A DNA stretch of 36,607 bases from positions 1 to 36,607 of IMG/VR virus record IMGVR_UViG_3300027849_000025; one strand, 5' to 3'. Shown one piece after another: positions 14,973 through 25,400 of the stretch. The position numbers and the translations under genes are program-made. This DNA comes from a virus. The notes beneath the pieces were generated by a model that did not search any database, was not told where the DNA came from, and saw nothing but the letters and a program-made list of their open reading frames with translations. Each line of letters opens with the position of its first letter. Position 1 is the stretch's first letter.

Positions 14973-16793
14973 ATGGCTGAATTTAAATTTTTAAATACTT
15001 CAAGAATTAAAGCAAATGAAATGATCTCAGATACGAGAACATACATTTCGCGATTATACGGAAGAACTAGTGAATTATTCACAACGGCTTCTCCGTTTTC
15101 TCAAATCTTGGATGTATTAACTGAACTAACAAAACTGATATTCTTCTACATTGAAGATTCAACAGTTGAGCAGAATATATTAACTGCACAAAATCCTGAA
15201 TCTATTTATGGACTTGCTAGATTAGCAGGGCATGATTCTTTTAGAGGAGCTAGTGCTTATGGTGAAATTAAACTGCGTTTAAATATATCAGCTAGTGAAA
15301 CTTTAGCAGGTGATGCTCTTAATATTATAAAGAATTCTACTATTAAATGTACTGAAAACGGATTAACATATATTTTAAAGACAAACAACGATAAATTTAG
15401 AATTGAAAAAAGCAATTCAGAATATATTTACATTCCAGTTGTTCAAGGAGAGATTGAAACACAAACAGTAACTGCTACCGGTGAAAAATTACAATCATTT
15501 AATGTTATAGTTAAAGGTTTAACGGATCATCACTCGACTAGAGTAAGTATTAATAGTGAATTATGGACTAAGTACGATTCATTATATGATATGAAAGTCG
15601 GTACTAAAGGATATTTAGTTAAGACTGGTATTTCAGGTGGATTAGATATTTATTTTGGAAATGGTTCATTTGGCGCAATACCAAATGAAGGTGCTTCAAT
15701 AGATATAGAGTACTTATTAACTAATGGTTCGAGAGGAAATTTAACAGGTTCTAAAGATCTTACATTTAAATTTATTAGCGAAGGTTTTGATTCACTTGGA
15801 GAAACATATGATTTAAACGAACTTTTAGAAGCTTCATTTACGGCTTCCCCTAAAATGGGAGCAGATCAAGAATCAACAGAATTAACTAAACTTATAGCTC
15901 CTCTACAATCACATTCGTTTGTATTGGCAAATCCAAATGCATACGAACACTTTTTATCTAGGTATGGAATGTTCTCTTATTTAGATGCATATAACACGAC
16001 TGATGATGGATATTTAGATGATGATAATGTTATCTATTTATTTATGTTGCCGGATACTGCTAGAAAATTAACTAAGAATAAAGATTATTTCAATTTAGGA
16101 TTAGATGAATTCTTTTTCTCTAGTGATGAAAAGAACGGTCTATTGGAATTATTAGAAAACAGTGGACAACAAATGGTTACTACTGAAGTTAAAATAGTAG
16201 AGCCTAGTGTTCAAAACTTTAGAATGGATGTTAAAGTAAGATATTTTGAAGGATATAATAAAGCAACAATGTATTCTGAAATTCGTGCAAAGATTTCAGA
16301 CTATTTAATTAATATAACAAGAAGAGATCGTTTACCAAAATCAGATATCATTGCATTATTGGAAACAGTAGAGGGTATAGATTCTGTAAATGTTAAATTT
16401 ACTTCTAAAACAGAAGAAGACGCAAGAAGATTAGGTTATTACATTCTTGAAAAAGTAACAGTAACTCCATCAACTCCAGTATTAGAAGATATTGGAAACG
16501 GTAAATCTAAATATGTTTTCTTTAAAAGAACGGTTACAAAACAAAAAATTAACTTTGAACCTAATGCTGCATTACCAGAAGAGGTAATAAACTTAGATTC
16601 TTTTGGAGATATTATTTTAGAAAAAGAAGAAGTTGCTCTTTTTAGAGGAGGTTGGTTAGATAGAGATAACGTGGCTGTTTTAGACGATGCTAAAATGGGA
16701 GAAATGGCGGCACTATCAATTTACTTCGATGAGCCTGCTGTACCAAATACAGTGTTCTCTAAAATACAAGCTAAAAATAGAAAAGCATTATAA
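14973..16793 (+). CDS. gp6: gp6/baseplate-J-like wedge protein (606 aa)
   Basis: This 606-aa protein fits the baseplate J family (T4 gp6, P2 gpJ), the main wedge subunit that clamps the baseplate ring. Typical features are the N-terminal helical region with FSQILDVLTELTKLIFFYIE (about residues 42-61), then SIYGLARLAGHDSFRGASAYG (about 76-95, the segment before the beta domain), a beta domain of short strands (SASETLAGDALNIIKNSTIK, then IDIEYLLTNGSRGN at about 244-257), and a C-terminal helical/beta part with RRDRLPKSDIIALLETVEGI (about 450-469). Length is close to T4 gp6 (660 aa). It follows the gp25-like gene by 17 bases and overlaps the next start by one base (TAATG). Confidence 0.88.
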   Translation: MAEFKFLNTSRIKANEMISDTRTYISRLYGRTSELFTTASPFSQILDVLTELTKLIFFYIEDSTVEQNILTAQNPESIYGLARLAGHDSFRGASAYGEIKLRLNISASETLAGDALNIIKNSTIKCTENGLTYILKTNNDKFRIEKSNSEYIYIPVVQGEIETQTVTATGEKLQSFNVIVKGLTDHHSTRVSINSELWTKYDSLYDMKVGTKGYLVKTGISGGLDIYFGNGSFGAIPNEGASIDIEYLLTNGSRGNLTGSKDLTFKFISEGFDSLGETYDLNELLEASFTASPKMGADQESTELTKLIAPLQSHSFVLANPNAYEHFLSRYGMFSYLDAYNTTDDGYLDDDNVIYLFMLPDTARKLTKNKDYFNLGLDEFFFSSDEKNGLLELLENSGQQMVTTEVKIVEPSVQNFRMDVKVRYFEGYNKATMYSEIRAKISDYLINITRRDRLPKSDIIALLETVEGIDSVNVKFTSKTEEDARRLGYYILEKVTVTPSTPVLEDIGNGKSKYVFFKRTVTKQKINFEPNAALPEEVINLDSFGDIILEKEEVALFRGGWLDRDNVAVLDDAKMGEMAALSIYFDEPAVPNTVFSKIQAKNRKAL

Positions 16794-17065
16794 TGGCTTC
16801 ACTTATTCAAAATTTATTTAAGAGTAGACAAAGGAGAGATTCGGACGTACGTAAGACTGCAGTCGATAATCGCAAAAACCTAGGTAATGATTATAGTCAG
16901 AATGTTTTAAGAAAATCTATGTCAGCGTATATTTTTAGAAATAATACAATGAATGATTTTGTAATATTAATCCAAAAGACATTTTCTGACTTAATTAATG
17001 CAGTCGCTTATTTAAAAGGATTCAAGTCATATACAACTAAAAAAGAAGATAAAAGATTCAGATAA
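16793..17065 (+). CDS. Small basic protein between wedge genes (90 aa)
   Basis: This 90-aa Lys/Arg-rich protein overlaps both neighbours by one base (TAATG junctions). It begins MASLIQNLFKSRQRRDSDVR, has a central AYIFRNNTMNDFVILIQKTF segment (about residues 46-65) and ends KKEDKRFR. The middle is amphipathic rather than transmembrane. I do not recognise it. The tight coupling between the gp6-like and gp7/gpI-like genes suggests a small baseplate or assembly component produced in fixed proportion. No catalytic motif is present. Confidence 0.75.
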   Translation: MASLIQNLFKSRQRRDSDVRKTAVDNRKNLGNDYSQNVLRKSMSAYIFRNNTMNDFVILIQKTFSDLINAVAYLKGFKSYTTKKEDKRFR

Positions 17066-19929
17066 TGGCATATAATAATCTAAGATTTTTTGATAGTGAT
17101 TCCAACGATTTAAATCTAGTCTTTAATACAGACTTAGACTTATGGCAAGGGGTTGCATATCTTCCACTAGTTTCAACAGGATTATACGAGACATTAACTC
17201 TCCATATTTTAGAGAATGTTGAAGGACAGTTGTTCGAAGACTTACATGTTACTCCAATTGCAGAAGCAGTTGGTACTGTTTCTTTTAAGTTTAGATTCTC
17301 AAATGACTATAATACAAGTGAAGATATATTTTTATATAGTGCTAAATCAAATGCTGGTGAAATAATAGTACAAAAAGATTTAGAACAGACTGCTGCATTA
17401 TTAGATAATAGTATTGAAGTAGACTATAATACAGTTACTGATAAAAAAATAGTAACTGCAAATTTAAAAGCCAATCCTATAATGGTACGCGCTGCTTTAA
17501 ATTCTGAAGTTGAAGGATTTCACGTTAGACCTCTTTCAATTATAGAGGTTGTTAATGGCGTAGAGACTAGAGAGATTGCAAGAATTAAAGTATATGGTGA
17601 AGTTGAAGGAGAAGATGAAAGATTAAGAACCTTACTAACGAATATTGGTATGAATCTTGACGATTTAGACTATTTCATATTTAAGGATTCAAACATCAAC
17701 GAGCAATCACCTGATCACATCCTACTTAATCAAAAGAGAAAAGAGCTATTATTACAGGCTTCACAGATAAAGCCCTTTATAGGGACTTATAAAGCCTTGT
17801 TAAATGCCGTTGATTTCTTCGGATACGATAAGGTAACATTAAAAGAATATTGGTTAAACATAAATGAACAAAGTGAAAACTTTGGTAAATTAAAAGCTGT
17901 TGCAGTTCCTAATCAAGATGTTATTGGTTTCTTAGCTGATAAAAATAAAACAACAGATCTACCAAATTCAAATCAAAAGAAAACTTCAAGGTTTTCTTTA
18001 GTATACAGATTAAATACGCCAACTGGTAAACAAGACGAATGGGATATGCCTATTGTTGAAGAAACTTTAGATTATTCGCCAGATGAGGTATTAATCAAAT
18101 TATATGGATTAAAAAATAAATTACAAAAAGAATACCTACCACTACAGGCTAAAATTGTAGATATTACAGGGGAAGGAGATTACTTCTCGCAGTTTAATCA
18201 AAATGTTTGGAATAACCAACATAATATTAAAGCACAGGAAGCTGGTAGAGAATATACAGTAGAAAAGGTTCCAGCACTTAGAGATGTGTTTATGGAAGAT
18301 CTTCGTTTAGTTGATTATAGACTTACAGGTTTTAATCAAGACTTTGAAGCAATACCGGCAATTGATAAATTAGAAATTTGTGATTCAATTGAAACATTCT
18401 ACACAGAATACTACGATAGTAAATTAGATACTTTTAATACAATTGATGGAATTCCAATAGGGGCTCCCATCTCATTACATATCGAAGAAGGATTAGAAGA
18501 CTCATGGGATTTTGCAGATTTTACATGGGAAGATGCTGGTGATGAATATTCCGGTAAGGGAGTTTATAACTTCTCAACCGATTTCACAACAGATCCTACA
18601 GCTACATTTGCATATTTTAAAACCTTAGAAGATAACGGTAACAAATTATTAAACTGGGAAGATTGGTGGCACAGGGGTATTTATGAAATAGAATGGAAAT
18701 TAATAGGACCTAATGGTTACAACAGATCTTTCAGAGGTCCTGTTTACGAATACAACCATTTCCCATTAACATTACCATACGTTGGATCATATACTGTTGA
18801 AGCACACGCTCATGATTTATATAATGTAACAAGTACGCGAATTCAAAAAGATTGGATTGAAGTTAAAAATAAAAATGTTGAACTTTACGGACTTACACAA
18901 TTAGCACCAAAGAAATTAGATTGGCAAGAATATGTTTATTCATGGGATAAGTCAGGATCTAGCTGGGATTGGTCTAGAGAGAATACATTACCAGTATCAG
19001 ATACTATTAGTACTTACTATTTAACAATGGATCGTGCTAACTATGTACAAGACCCTGAAGAAAATGGATTAGAATTCTCAACAGTTAGAAGATATCAAGA
19101 TAATATACCAGGTGGTAGTGGGTTTAATGAAACATCAGGTCCTTATCAATGGTCAGCTTTAGATAATCACGTATGGAACGATGGTCCTGAGGTAACTTGG
19201 AAAATGACTAGAATTGGTTCAGATATTAATTCATCATTTCAAATATGGGCAGTACCTAATAATCAATGGATTAATATTACACAAAAAGATCCAGGAACTG
19301 GTGTAATATCAAGGGATAGTTATCAAATAGTAACTACAATTCCTAACAATACAATAGGGTTTGCATCACAATGGCAGTTAATTGCAGATGAACTTAATAG
19401 TTTAGATTCTAACGAACATCCTATTTTAAGTAAATTTAATTTTAATCCAATATTTGAAGATATAACCCCTTTTGATATCGATGGAGATTCAACACCTTTC
19501 CCGAATACTGAAGATCAGTTACTATATATACTATCAGTAGCTAAAGAGCCTGCAAGGACATACGATTTTAAATCTGCTTGGATGAGTCAAATAGAAAATA
19601 GCTCACCATATACAGCAGCGATTCGTGGACAATTAAACTTTGTAAGTTACAATCCAGGTTTCGATGATACATATATTATTAACGGATTAGTGGACTTACA
19701 TAAATTAAATCACGTGACATTTTCATATGATTTAACTAATATGCCGGGAATAGTTTCACAAAACTGGAAGGTGACAAATAATACGTTAAATATCGATGAT
19801 ATATATTATAGTAATCAAGTATTAACTCATCTGTTTAAAGACAAAGGATATTACACAGTAGAGTTAGAAATACAGGATTCAAACGGAAATAAGAATACAA
19901 TAACAAAAAACATATTAAACATTATTTAA
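17065..19929 (+). CDS. gp7/gpI-like wedge protein with Ig/PKD-type additions (954 aa)
   Basis: A 954-aa protein positioned where the second wedge-core protein (T4 gp7, P2 gpI) is expected after a gp6-like gene. Residues about 195-266 match tail protein I: a helix (LLTNIGMNLDDLDYFIFKD), then QIKPFIGTYKALLNAVDFFG (234-253) and VTLKEYWLN (257-265). The rest is modular: a beta-rich stretch around residues 540-620 (IEWKLIGPNGYNRSFRGPVY, then GSYTVEAHAHDL) and a final PKD-like domain (about 880-954) with FKDKGYYTVELEIQDSNG. PKD/Ig domains in baseplates usually mediate carbohydrate or protein contacts at the periphery. It is close to T4 gp7 in size (1032 aa) but the C-terminal half is probably unrelated. 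Confidence 0.7.
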   Translation: MAYNNLRFFDSDSNDLNLVFNTDLDLWQGVAYLPLVSTGLYETLTLHILENVEGQLFEDLHVTPIAEAVGTVSFKFRFSNDYNTSEDIFLYSAKSNAGEIIVQKDLEQTAALLDNSIEVDYNTVTDKKIVTANLKANPIMVRAALNSEVEGFHVRPLSIIEVVNGVETREIARIKVYGEVEGEDERLRTLLTNIGMNLDDLDYFIFKDSNINEQSPDHILLNQKRKELLLQASQIKPFIGTYKALLNAVDFFGYDKVTLKEYWLNINEQSENFGKLKAVAVPNQDVIGFLADKNKTTDLPNSNQKKTSRFSLVYRLNTPTGKQDEWDMPIVEETLDYSPDEVLIKLYGLKNKLQKEYLPLQAKIVDITGEGDYFSQFNQNVWNNQHNIKAQEAGREYTVEKVPALRDVFMEDLRLVDYRLTGFNQDFEAIPAIDKLEICDSIETFYTEYYDSKLDTFNTIDGIPIGAPISLHIEEGLEDSWDFADFTWEDAGDEYSGKGVYNFSTDFTTDPTATFAYFKTLEDNGNKLLNWEDWWHRGIYEIEWKLIGPNGYNRSFRGPVYEYNHFPLTLPYVGSYTVEAHAHDLYNVTSTRIQKDWIEVKNKNVELYGLTQLAPKKLDWQEYVYSWDKSGSSWDWSRENTLPVSDTISTYYLTMDRANYVQDPEENGLEFSTVRRYQDNIPGGSGFNETSGPYQWSALDNHVWNDGPEVTWKMTRIGSDINSSFQIWAVPNNQWINITQKDPGTGVISRDSYQIVTTIPNNTIGFASQWQLIADELNSLDSNEHPILSKFNFNPIFEDITPFDIDGDSTPFPNTEDQLLYILSVAKEPARTYDFKSAWMSQIENSSPYTAAIRGQLNFVSYNPGFDDTYIINGLVDLHKLNHVTFSYDLTNMPGIVSQNWKVTNNTLNIDDIYYSNQVLTHLFKDKGYYTVELEIQDSNGNKNTITKNILNII

Positions 19930-19930
19930 A

Positions 19931-20485
19931 ATGGCAAGTATTACAACACTTTTAGGAACGGACAGCTTAGCATCATCAAGAATAGTCTTAAACGACAATT
20001 TTGCATCTATCAACGATGACTTAATTGAAGTTAGAGATTTATTAGATGTTGGCTCGCAAACATTAACCTTAACAGGGGATGTTAATGCAAAACAATTAAA
20101 CTTAAAAAATGGAGGAGCTAACTTATTTATAGTTAACACTTCAGTTATTACAGCATCTTTACCATTCACAATGGAAGATTCTTTAATATTAGAAGCAGGT
20201 TTAGAAAAATCAGTTGCAGCAGTATCAGCAATGCCTACTGCAGGTGCATACGCTAAATCAGCATATATATTAGATGCTGGTATTTTAACAGGAACTAACG
20301 TAGTAGCTGCTGGAAATGCAGGACAAGAAGTAACATTCATCGCGAGTGCGGGAGTTATTACAATTGACCCTTCTAATATTGCAGGAGTAACTGCAGTATC
20401 TATTGCTGATAACGGAACATTAACTCTTAGATTTTACGGTGCTTTATGGTACATCATTTCGTACTTTAACTCTACTATAGTATAA
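19931..20485 (+). CDS. Fibre-like or fibre-adaptor protein (184 aa)
   Basis: The 184-aa product begins with a segment common at the N-terminus of phage fibre and fibre-adaptor proteins (SSRIVLNDNFASINDDL, about residues 15-31, the S-R-x-x-x-N-x-N-F pattern). The remainder is beta-rich, low in charge and Gly/Ala/Thr/Val-rich, ending in a strand pair with aromatic residues (FYGALWYIISYFNSTIV, 168-184). It starts one base after the wedge gene stop. A trimeric short fibre, whisker or adaptor is plausible. The two collagen-like fibres downstream share a similar NFDQL/NFNQL N-terminal phrase, which supports the fibre-type reading. Confidence 0.6.
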   Translation: MASITTLLGTDSLASSRIVLNDNFASINDDLIEVRDLLDVGSQTLTLTGDVNAKQLNLKNGGANLFIVNTSVITASLPFTMEDSLILEAGLEKSVAAVSAMPTAGAYAKSAYILDAGILTGTNVVAAGNAGQEVTFIASAGVITIDPSNIAGVTAVSIADNGTLTLRFYGALWYIISYFNSTIV

Positions 20486-20509
20486 TCTAAAAAAATATTT
20501 AACAAATAA

Positions 20510-22468
20510 ATGGCTACACCATTAATTAGAATTCCACAGGAACAAGGGGGAACGATGTATGCATTTTCTAGCGCAGCTAGAGATCTCACACGTGCTTATT
20601 ATAATCCGGATGTCGTATTTGAGTATTCAAAATTCGCTCTATTAGATATACCAGTGGTTGCAGAACCTACTACCGGAAGTACAAATAATTACATTCAATT
20701 TAGTAATTTATACGAAGGTGGTCCAGTATCTGGAGGTGGTGTTGCACCGAACTATAGTGATATATTGCCTGACGATAATGCCAATCGTCACTTTGCACAA
20801 ACTTTTCAAAATTACGCTCTAAATTTAGAGAACTTTATATTATCGGATGATGACTTTGATGAATCTATATATGCATCAGATTCTGAAAAAATCTTTTTTA
20901 AATGGTTAAACCATATCGGTGCATTTAGAACAAAACCAGCTACTTCACAAGAAGTTATTAATGGAATTTCTGCTGTTGTTGAGGAAGATGATTCAGTTCA
21001 AACAGGTTCTGAATATAGTAAAGTAGTAAAATACTTAGGAAATGTTGACGTGTCAAACGATAAAAACTACGCTGGAGATACATACAATGAAGTGTTTGTG
21101 AATGTACCTTCTTACGTAGGTTATACACCAACTGTATTATTTAAATCTTCGGATTACAATACAACAGATACTTTATATCAGCCAACCTCAGAAATTAACG
21201 GTAGAGCTGGACAAACACACCCAGATGCTAATATTGATTTAGAATCATTAGCAGATAATAATGACGGTACTATTAATATAGATCCTAACAATACATATAA
21301 TTATGGAATTGATTGGGAAGAATCACATTATGCTAAAATAGCGTCAGATAAGAAATTAAATAATTTATTAGATTATTCAAAAAGAGGTGGAGATTTTAGA
21401 TTTAATGCAATTGCAGTTTACTACGATGTATATTCTAAGTCAAATCCGTTTAATAGATCAACAAATTTATATGGTGTAATACTTTTAGATAATTGGAAGC
21501 AAGATCCAGGAAGTACTGGATGGTATATGCCAGAACTATCTAAGTACAAGCCGAACGAAGTTACTGGATTAAATGGTAATGCATTCGCTTTAAAATTAAA
21601 TGTTAAATTTAATTCATCACTTGATAACGTTGGAATTGAAAAGAACATCAACGATTACTCTACGTTCTCGATGGATATATTCTTTGATTCAACATCAGCA
21701 TTAGAAAATGCTGCTAAAGTATTAGCAGATGCAACACACAGTCATAATAAATTAAATACAAGATTAGACGATTTAGAAAATTTATTTTTAACTTCAGTAA
21801 ATACTGATAATTTAACTTCTAAAGTATCTGCGTTAGAGGCTTCTATAGAAGATGCTTCTTTAAATTATAAAAATGCTGGCTCTGTTTTAGACATGATTTC
21901 TTCAACTAATAAAAGATTAAATCAAATAATCAATGGTGAAATACCAACTGAAGTTCAATATAACACTGATGTTATTGGAGCTGGTCAAGGAATTTCTGTT
22001 GATAAGACAAATAATAAAAAAATCAAATTACATAATTCAAATTATGGTTATGTATTAAATGAAGTACATGAATACGATTATACTTCTAATATAGTACTAG
22101 ATAAAATAGACTCTTCAAATCAATTAAATCCGGATAATTTCGCATATCGTGGAATTTGGACAAGAATTAAAGGATATGAAAACCTAGTAAGAATTTATTT
22201 AGAACAAAATACATTCTCTAGTAATTTGAATATATACTTAGACGATAGTGGCACATCATTCAAGCTGGGTCAAACCATTAAGCTTGTTTTTAGAACCTCT
22301 ATCGAAAATTTAGACAACAAAGCTATTAACATATACACCGACAAAAAGAATGGATGGATTCTTAAAGGAACGATCAGTACTACCGATCTACTAAGTAACA
22401 AACCATACGTTGAATTAATCTGTGTAGACGAAATAAACAAGACATTCGAACTTGACATTATAAGATAA
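20510..22468 (+). CDS. Large virion protein with coiled-coil segment (652 aa)
   Basis: I do not recognise this 652-aa protein as a family. The N-terminal 400 residues are globular, acidic and aromatic (ALLDIPVVAEPTTGS early; FFKWLNHIGAF around 129-139). Residues about 412-470 hold heptad-like sequence (HSHNKLNTRLDDLENLF, then VSALEASIEDASL), which predicts a short coiled coil, as in trimeric fibre stalks. The C-terminal 180 residues are beta-rich and end with VELICVDEINKTFELDI. It starts 25 bases after the fibre-like gene and is followed after one base by the 1224-aa gene. Likely a baseplate-peripheral or tail-fibre component. Confidence 0.65.
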   Translation: MATPLIRIPQEQGGTMYAFSSAARDLTRAYYNPDVVFEYSKFALLDIPVVAEPTTGSTNNYIQFSNLYEGGPVSGGGVAPNYSDILPDDNANRHFAQTFQNYALNLENFILSDDDFDESIYASDSEKIFFKWLNHIGAFRTKPATSQEVINGISAVVEEDDSVQTGSEYSKVVKYLGNVDVSNDKNYAGDTYNEVFVNVPSYVGYTPTVLFKSSDYNTTDTLYQPTSEINGRAGQTHPDANIDLESLADNNDGTINIDPNNTYNYGIDWEESHYAKIASDKKLNNLLDYSKRGGDFRFNAIAVYYDVYSKSNPFNRSTNLYGVILLDNWKQDPGSTGWYMPELSKYKPNEVTGLNGNAFALKLNVKFNSSLDNVGIEKNINDYSTFSMDIFFDSTSALENAAKVLADATHSHNKLNTRLDDLENLFLTSVNTDNLTSKVSALEASIEDASLNYKNAGSVLDMISSTNKRLNQIINGEIPTEVQYNTDVIGAGQGISVDKTNNKKIKLHNSNYGYVLNEVHEYDYTSNIVLDKIDSSNQLNPDNFAYRGIWTRIKGYENLVRIYLEQNTFSSNLNIYLDDSGTSFKLGQTIKLVFRTSIENLDNKAINIYTDKKNGWILKGTISTTDLLSNKPYVELICVDEINKTFELDIIR

Positions 22469-22469
22469 T

Positions 22470-25400
22470 ATGAGTGCTAAAAATTCAATATCCCAATTAC
22501 TCGAACAGTTTCTAGAATTAAACACTAATTCATTAGAAATTTTCAACCGTATCAATGAAGCAATTTCAACTGATAAGAAGACGGTAACTATTGATCTATA
22601 CGATCCAACTAATGATGGCGTAAAATCGGTACAGATTCCTGCGTTCGGTTATTTAAAAAGAGAGATTGAAAGATTAGATACTAATTTATCATCTATATCT
22701 GATGTCGAAACTACAGGATCAACTGTTAGATTAAAAGACGGTACTTATAGAAAATTATTTACATCAAAACTTAAAGGACCTTCTAAATCAATTACATCTT
22801 TAGCAGCCCCTACTGAATTCAATACAAAGTTAAATGAATTCTTTGAGGATTTCTTAAATCCTTTATTAACTATCAAATTAGATGTTAGTGGACAAATCCC
22901 AGTAGAAACTGAAAGAGTTTATATTGAAAGATATATCTTTGATTCACAGGATCCTGTTGCGACTGATCAATTTGATGAAGTATATAAAGGCTCTAACGAA
23001 TTAACTAAGGAAGGTTTAGAATCTGATATTGCAGAGAATGGTTTAAAATATCATTTAGATGCTGAGGTAATTGAAATGCCAATAAGAACTATACAATACA
23101 GCGGAAAGTTCGATGTTACTAAAATAACTAATGAGCAGAGGTCGCAGGTAGTTGACGGTGTCACTCAAACAAAAACTATTAAATTATTCACTCTTGACAA
23201 ATTAAGTTACTCAGATGCTTCTAAAACACTTAAAGAAACTGAGGTACTTAAGATTAGCGATTCATTAATCGTAAACTCTGGTGAATACAGAACAAGATAC
23301 ATTATTAAATCAATTGATAGTTCAACATCACAGGTTGAATTAGAACTAATTGAAGGATATGAGGCTATTAAAATTGGCTCACAAACATTAACAGTATATA
23401 GAGATGTTGATACGGATTTAAATGTTGAGATAAACGTTGGATTTGATGAAAGACAAATAATCTTTATTAAGCCTGTTGATCCAATTTCTAATATAACAGC
23501 AGAAGAATATTCTCCTGGTATTGCATTCTATTCAAATGAATTAAAAATAGACGGAAGTGGTGGAACAAAACAGACTCTTTCTGAATATTATAAAACTGAA
23601 GTTTCTGATTTTGGTCAATTTATCAAAGCATTAAGCGTTGATTATATCCCGCCATCAAGTGTTGGTATTACACCAATAGCACCGGTATTAGATCCAGCTG
23701 ATTTAAAGGTAATTCAGATTAATAAACATTTAACAGACAATACAACTACTAAAAAGATTAAACAATTAAAATCTGATAAATTAGCTTCTGATCAAAGTTT
23801 AAAGAATTTAGATGAAGCAATCAAACAGAAAAAGACTTTATTAAATACTAAGAAGTTTAATTCTAAAGTAGAAAGAGATAACCAAAGAAATGAATATTCA
23901 GCATTAGTAAACGACAGAGAGTCGGAATCTAAATTATATGCTTCTGTTGTTTCTGAAATAAAAGCTTCTGCAGAATCTTCTGATTTAGCAACAGTATCTC
24001 CTAAGTTTAGAGTGAGAGGTTTTTACCCAATCCCTGAGCCTAGAAGAATTGGTGATGAAATTTCACAAGAAGTTGTTCAATTTAAAATTAGATACAGATA
24101 TGTTTCAACTAGTGGAAAGACTAGTCAAGTAGATCAAATCGAATTTAACGATACAACTAATAGTTCTAGCAAAACGGCTGCATTTTCAAACTGGGTCGAA
24201 ATAGATGGACCTGTTAGAAAAAGAGAAAAGCAAGTAGCTACTAATAAATATGCATGGATTACGGAAAGTGAAGAAGATGCTCAAGCAGTAAACTTTAATT
24301 CATTAGATCTTCCAATAAGCTCAGGAGAAATCATTGAGATTATGGTTAAGTCTATTTCTGAAGCAGGATATCCTGCAAACCCATTAACAAGTGATTGGTC
24401 TTCTATCGTAAAGGTAGAGTTTCCTGAAGGAGAACTCTCAACAGATTCTTTATCAGGTTTAGTTAAGTCAAACGAACTAGATGCCTTAAAAGTATCTATT
24501 AATTCTGATCTAGAAACAGCTGGGGTATTTCAACATGTTGAAGATTCTTTTTTAGTAAATGAAAAATACTTCGCACATAACGCAAATAAAGTTGCTTCTG
24601 GGTTTTTAACGCAGGAACAATCACCTATATCTGTTTATGATAAGTTATTGGAATTAACAAGTGAAATTGAAAGATTAAGAGCTCAAATAGACGGAACAAT
24701 CGGAGAGCTATTAGTACAAATAATCGATGAAGAAGGAAATGTAACACCTGTAGCTAACAATCAAACTATAAAGTTATTCGCAGGGTATTATGTTAATGAA
24801 TTACCTGAAACCGATTCTAAAGGACATATAGTAACTAAGAACTTTAAAATAAATTTAACTAACTCTAAATCAAGTGAATTAGAATTAATAGCTAGAATTA
24901 TTGGAGATACTAAATTACCAGCTTATATCTCTTCACAATCGACATTATTCGGTTTAGGAACAGGTACAATTGATCCGTTATATGCTAACAATGATTATTA
25001 CACTGATGAGGCTAAATATGATTTGGTACCAGTCGTTTATCAAAATTTAAGAAATGCAGATACTTCAGATTCAATAGATCATTTACAAAGTAGTCCTGAT
25101 CAATCTTCACAATTGAGAGGTCAGTTCGCATATTCAAGATTTAAAAATATAGCAAATGATAAAGGATTATACCTATCTGAAGATGATGGAAATGCCCCAA
25201 CAGCTAACGGTGATATTGACCAAGCGGATCAATCGGGATATGATAGATATGAGTATGGTATATCAACAGCATATGGCATAACGGGAGTTGTGGAAGCATC
25301 AGACGGTTCTAGAAACTTTAGTGCTGCACTGTTTACTGCCACATCAGCAACAAACGCAGCAACTGATTTTATATGGAACGGAGATGTAGGTGCTGCATCT

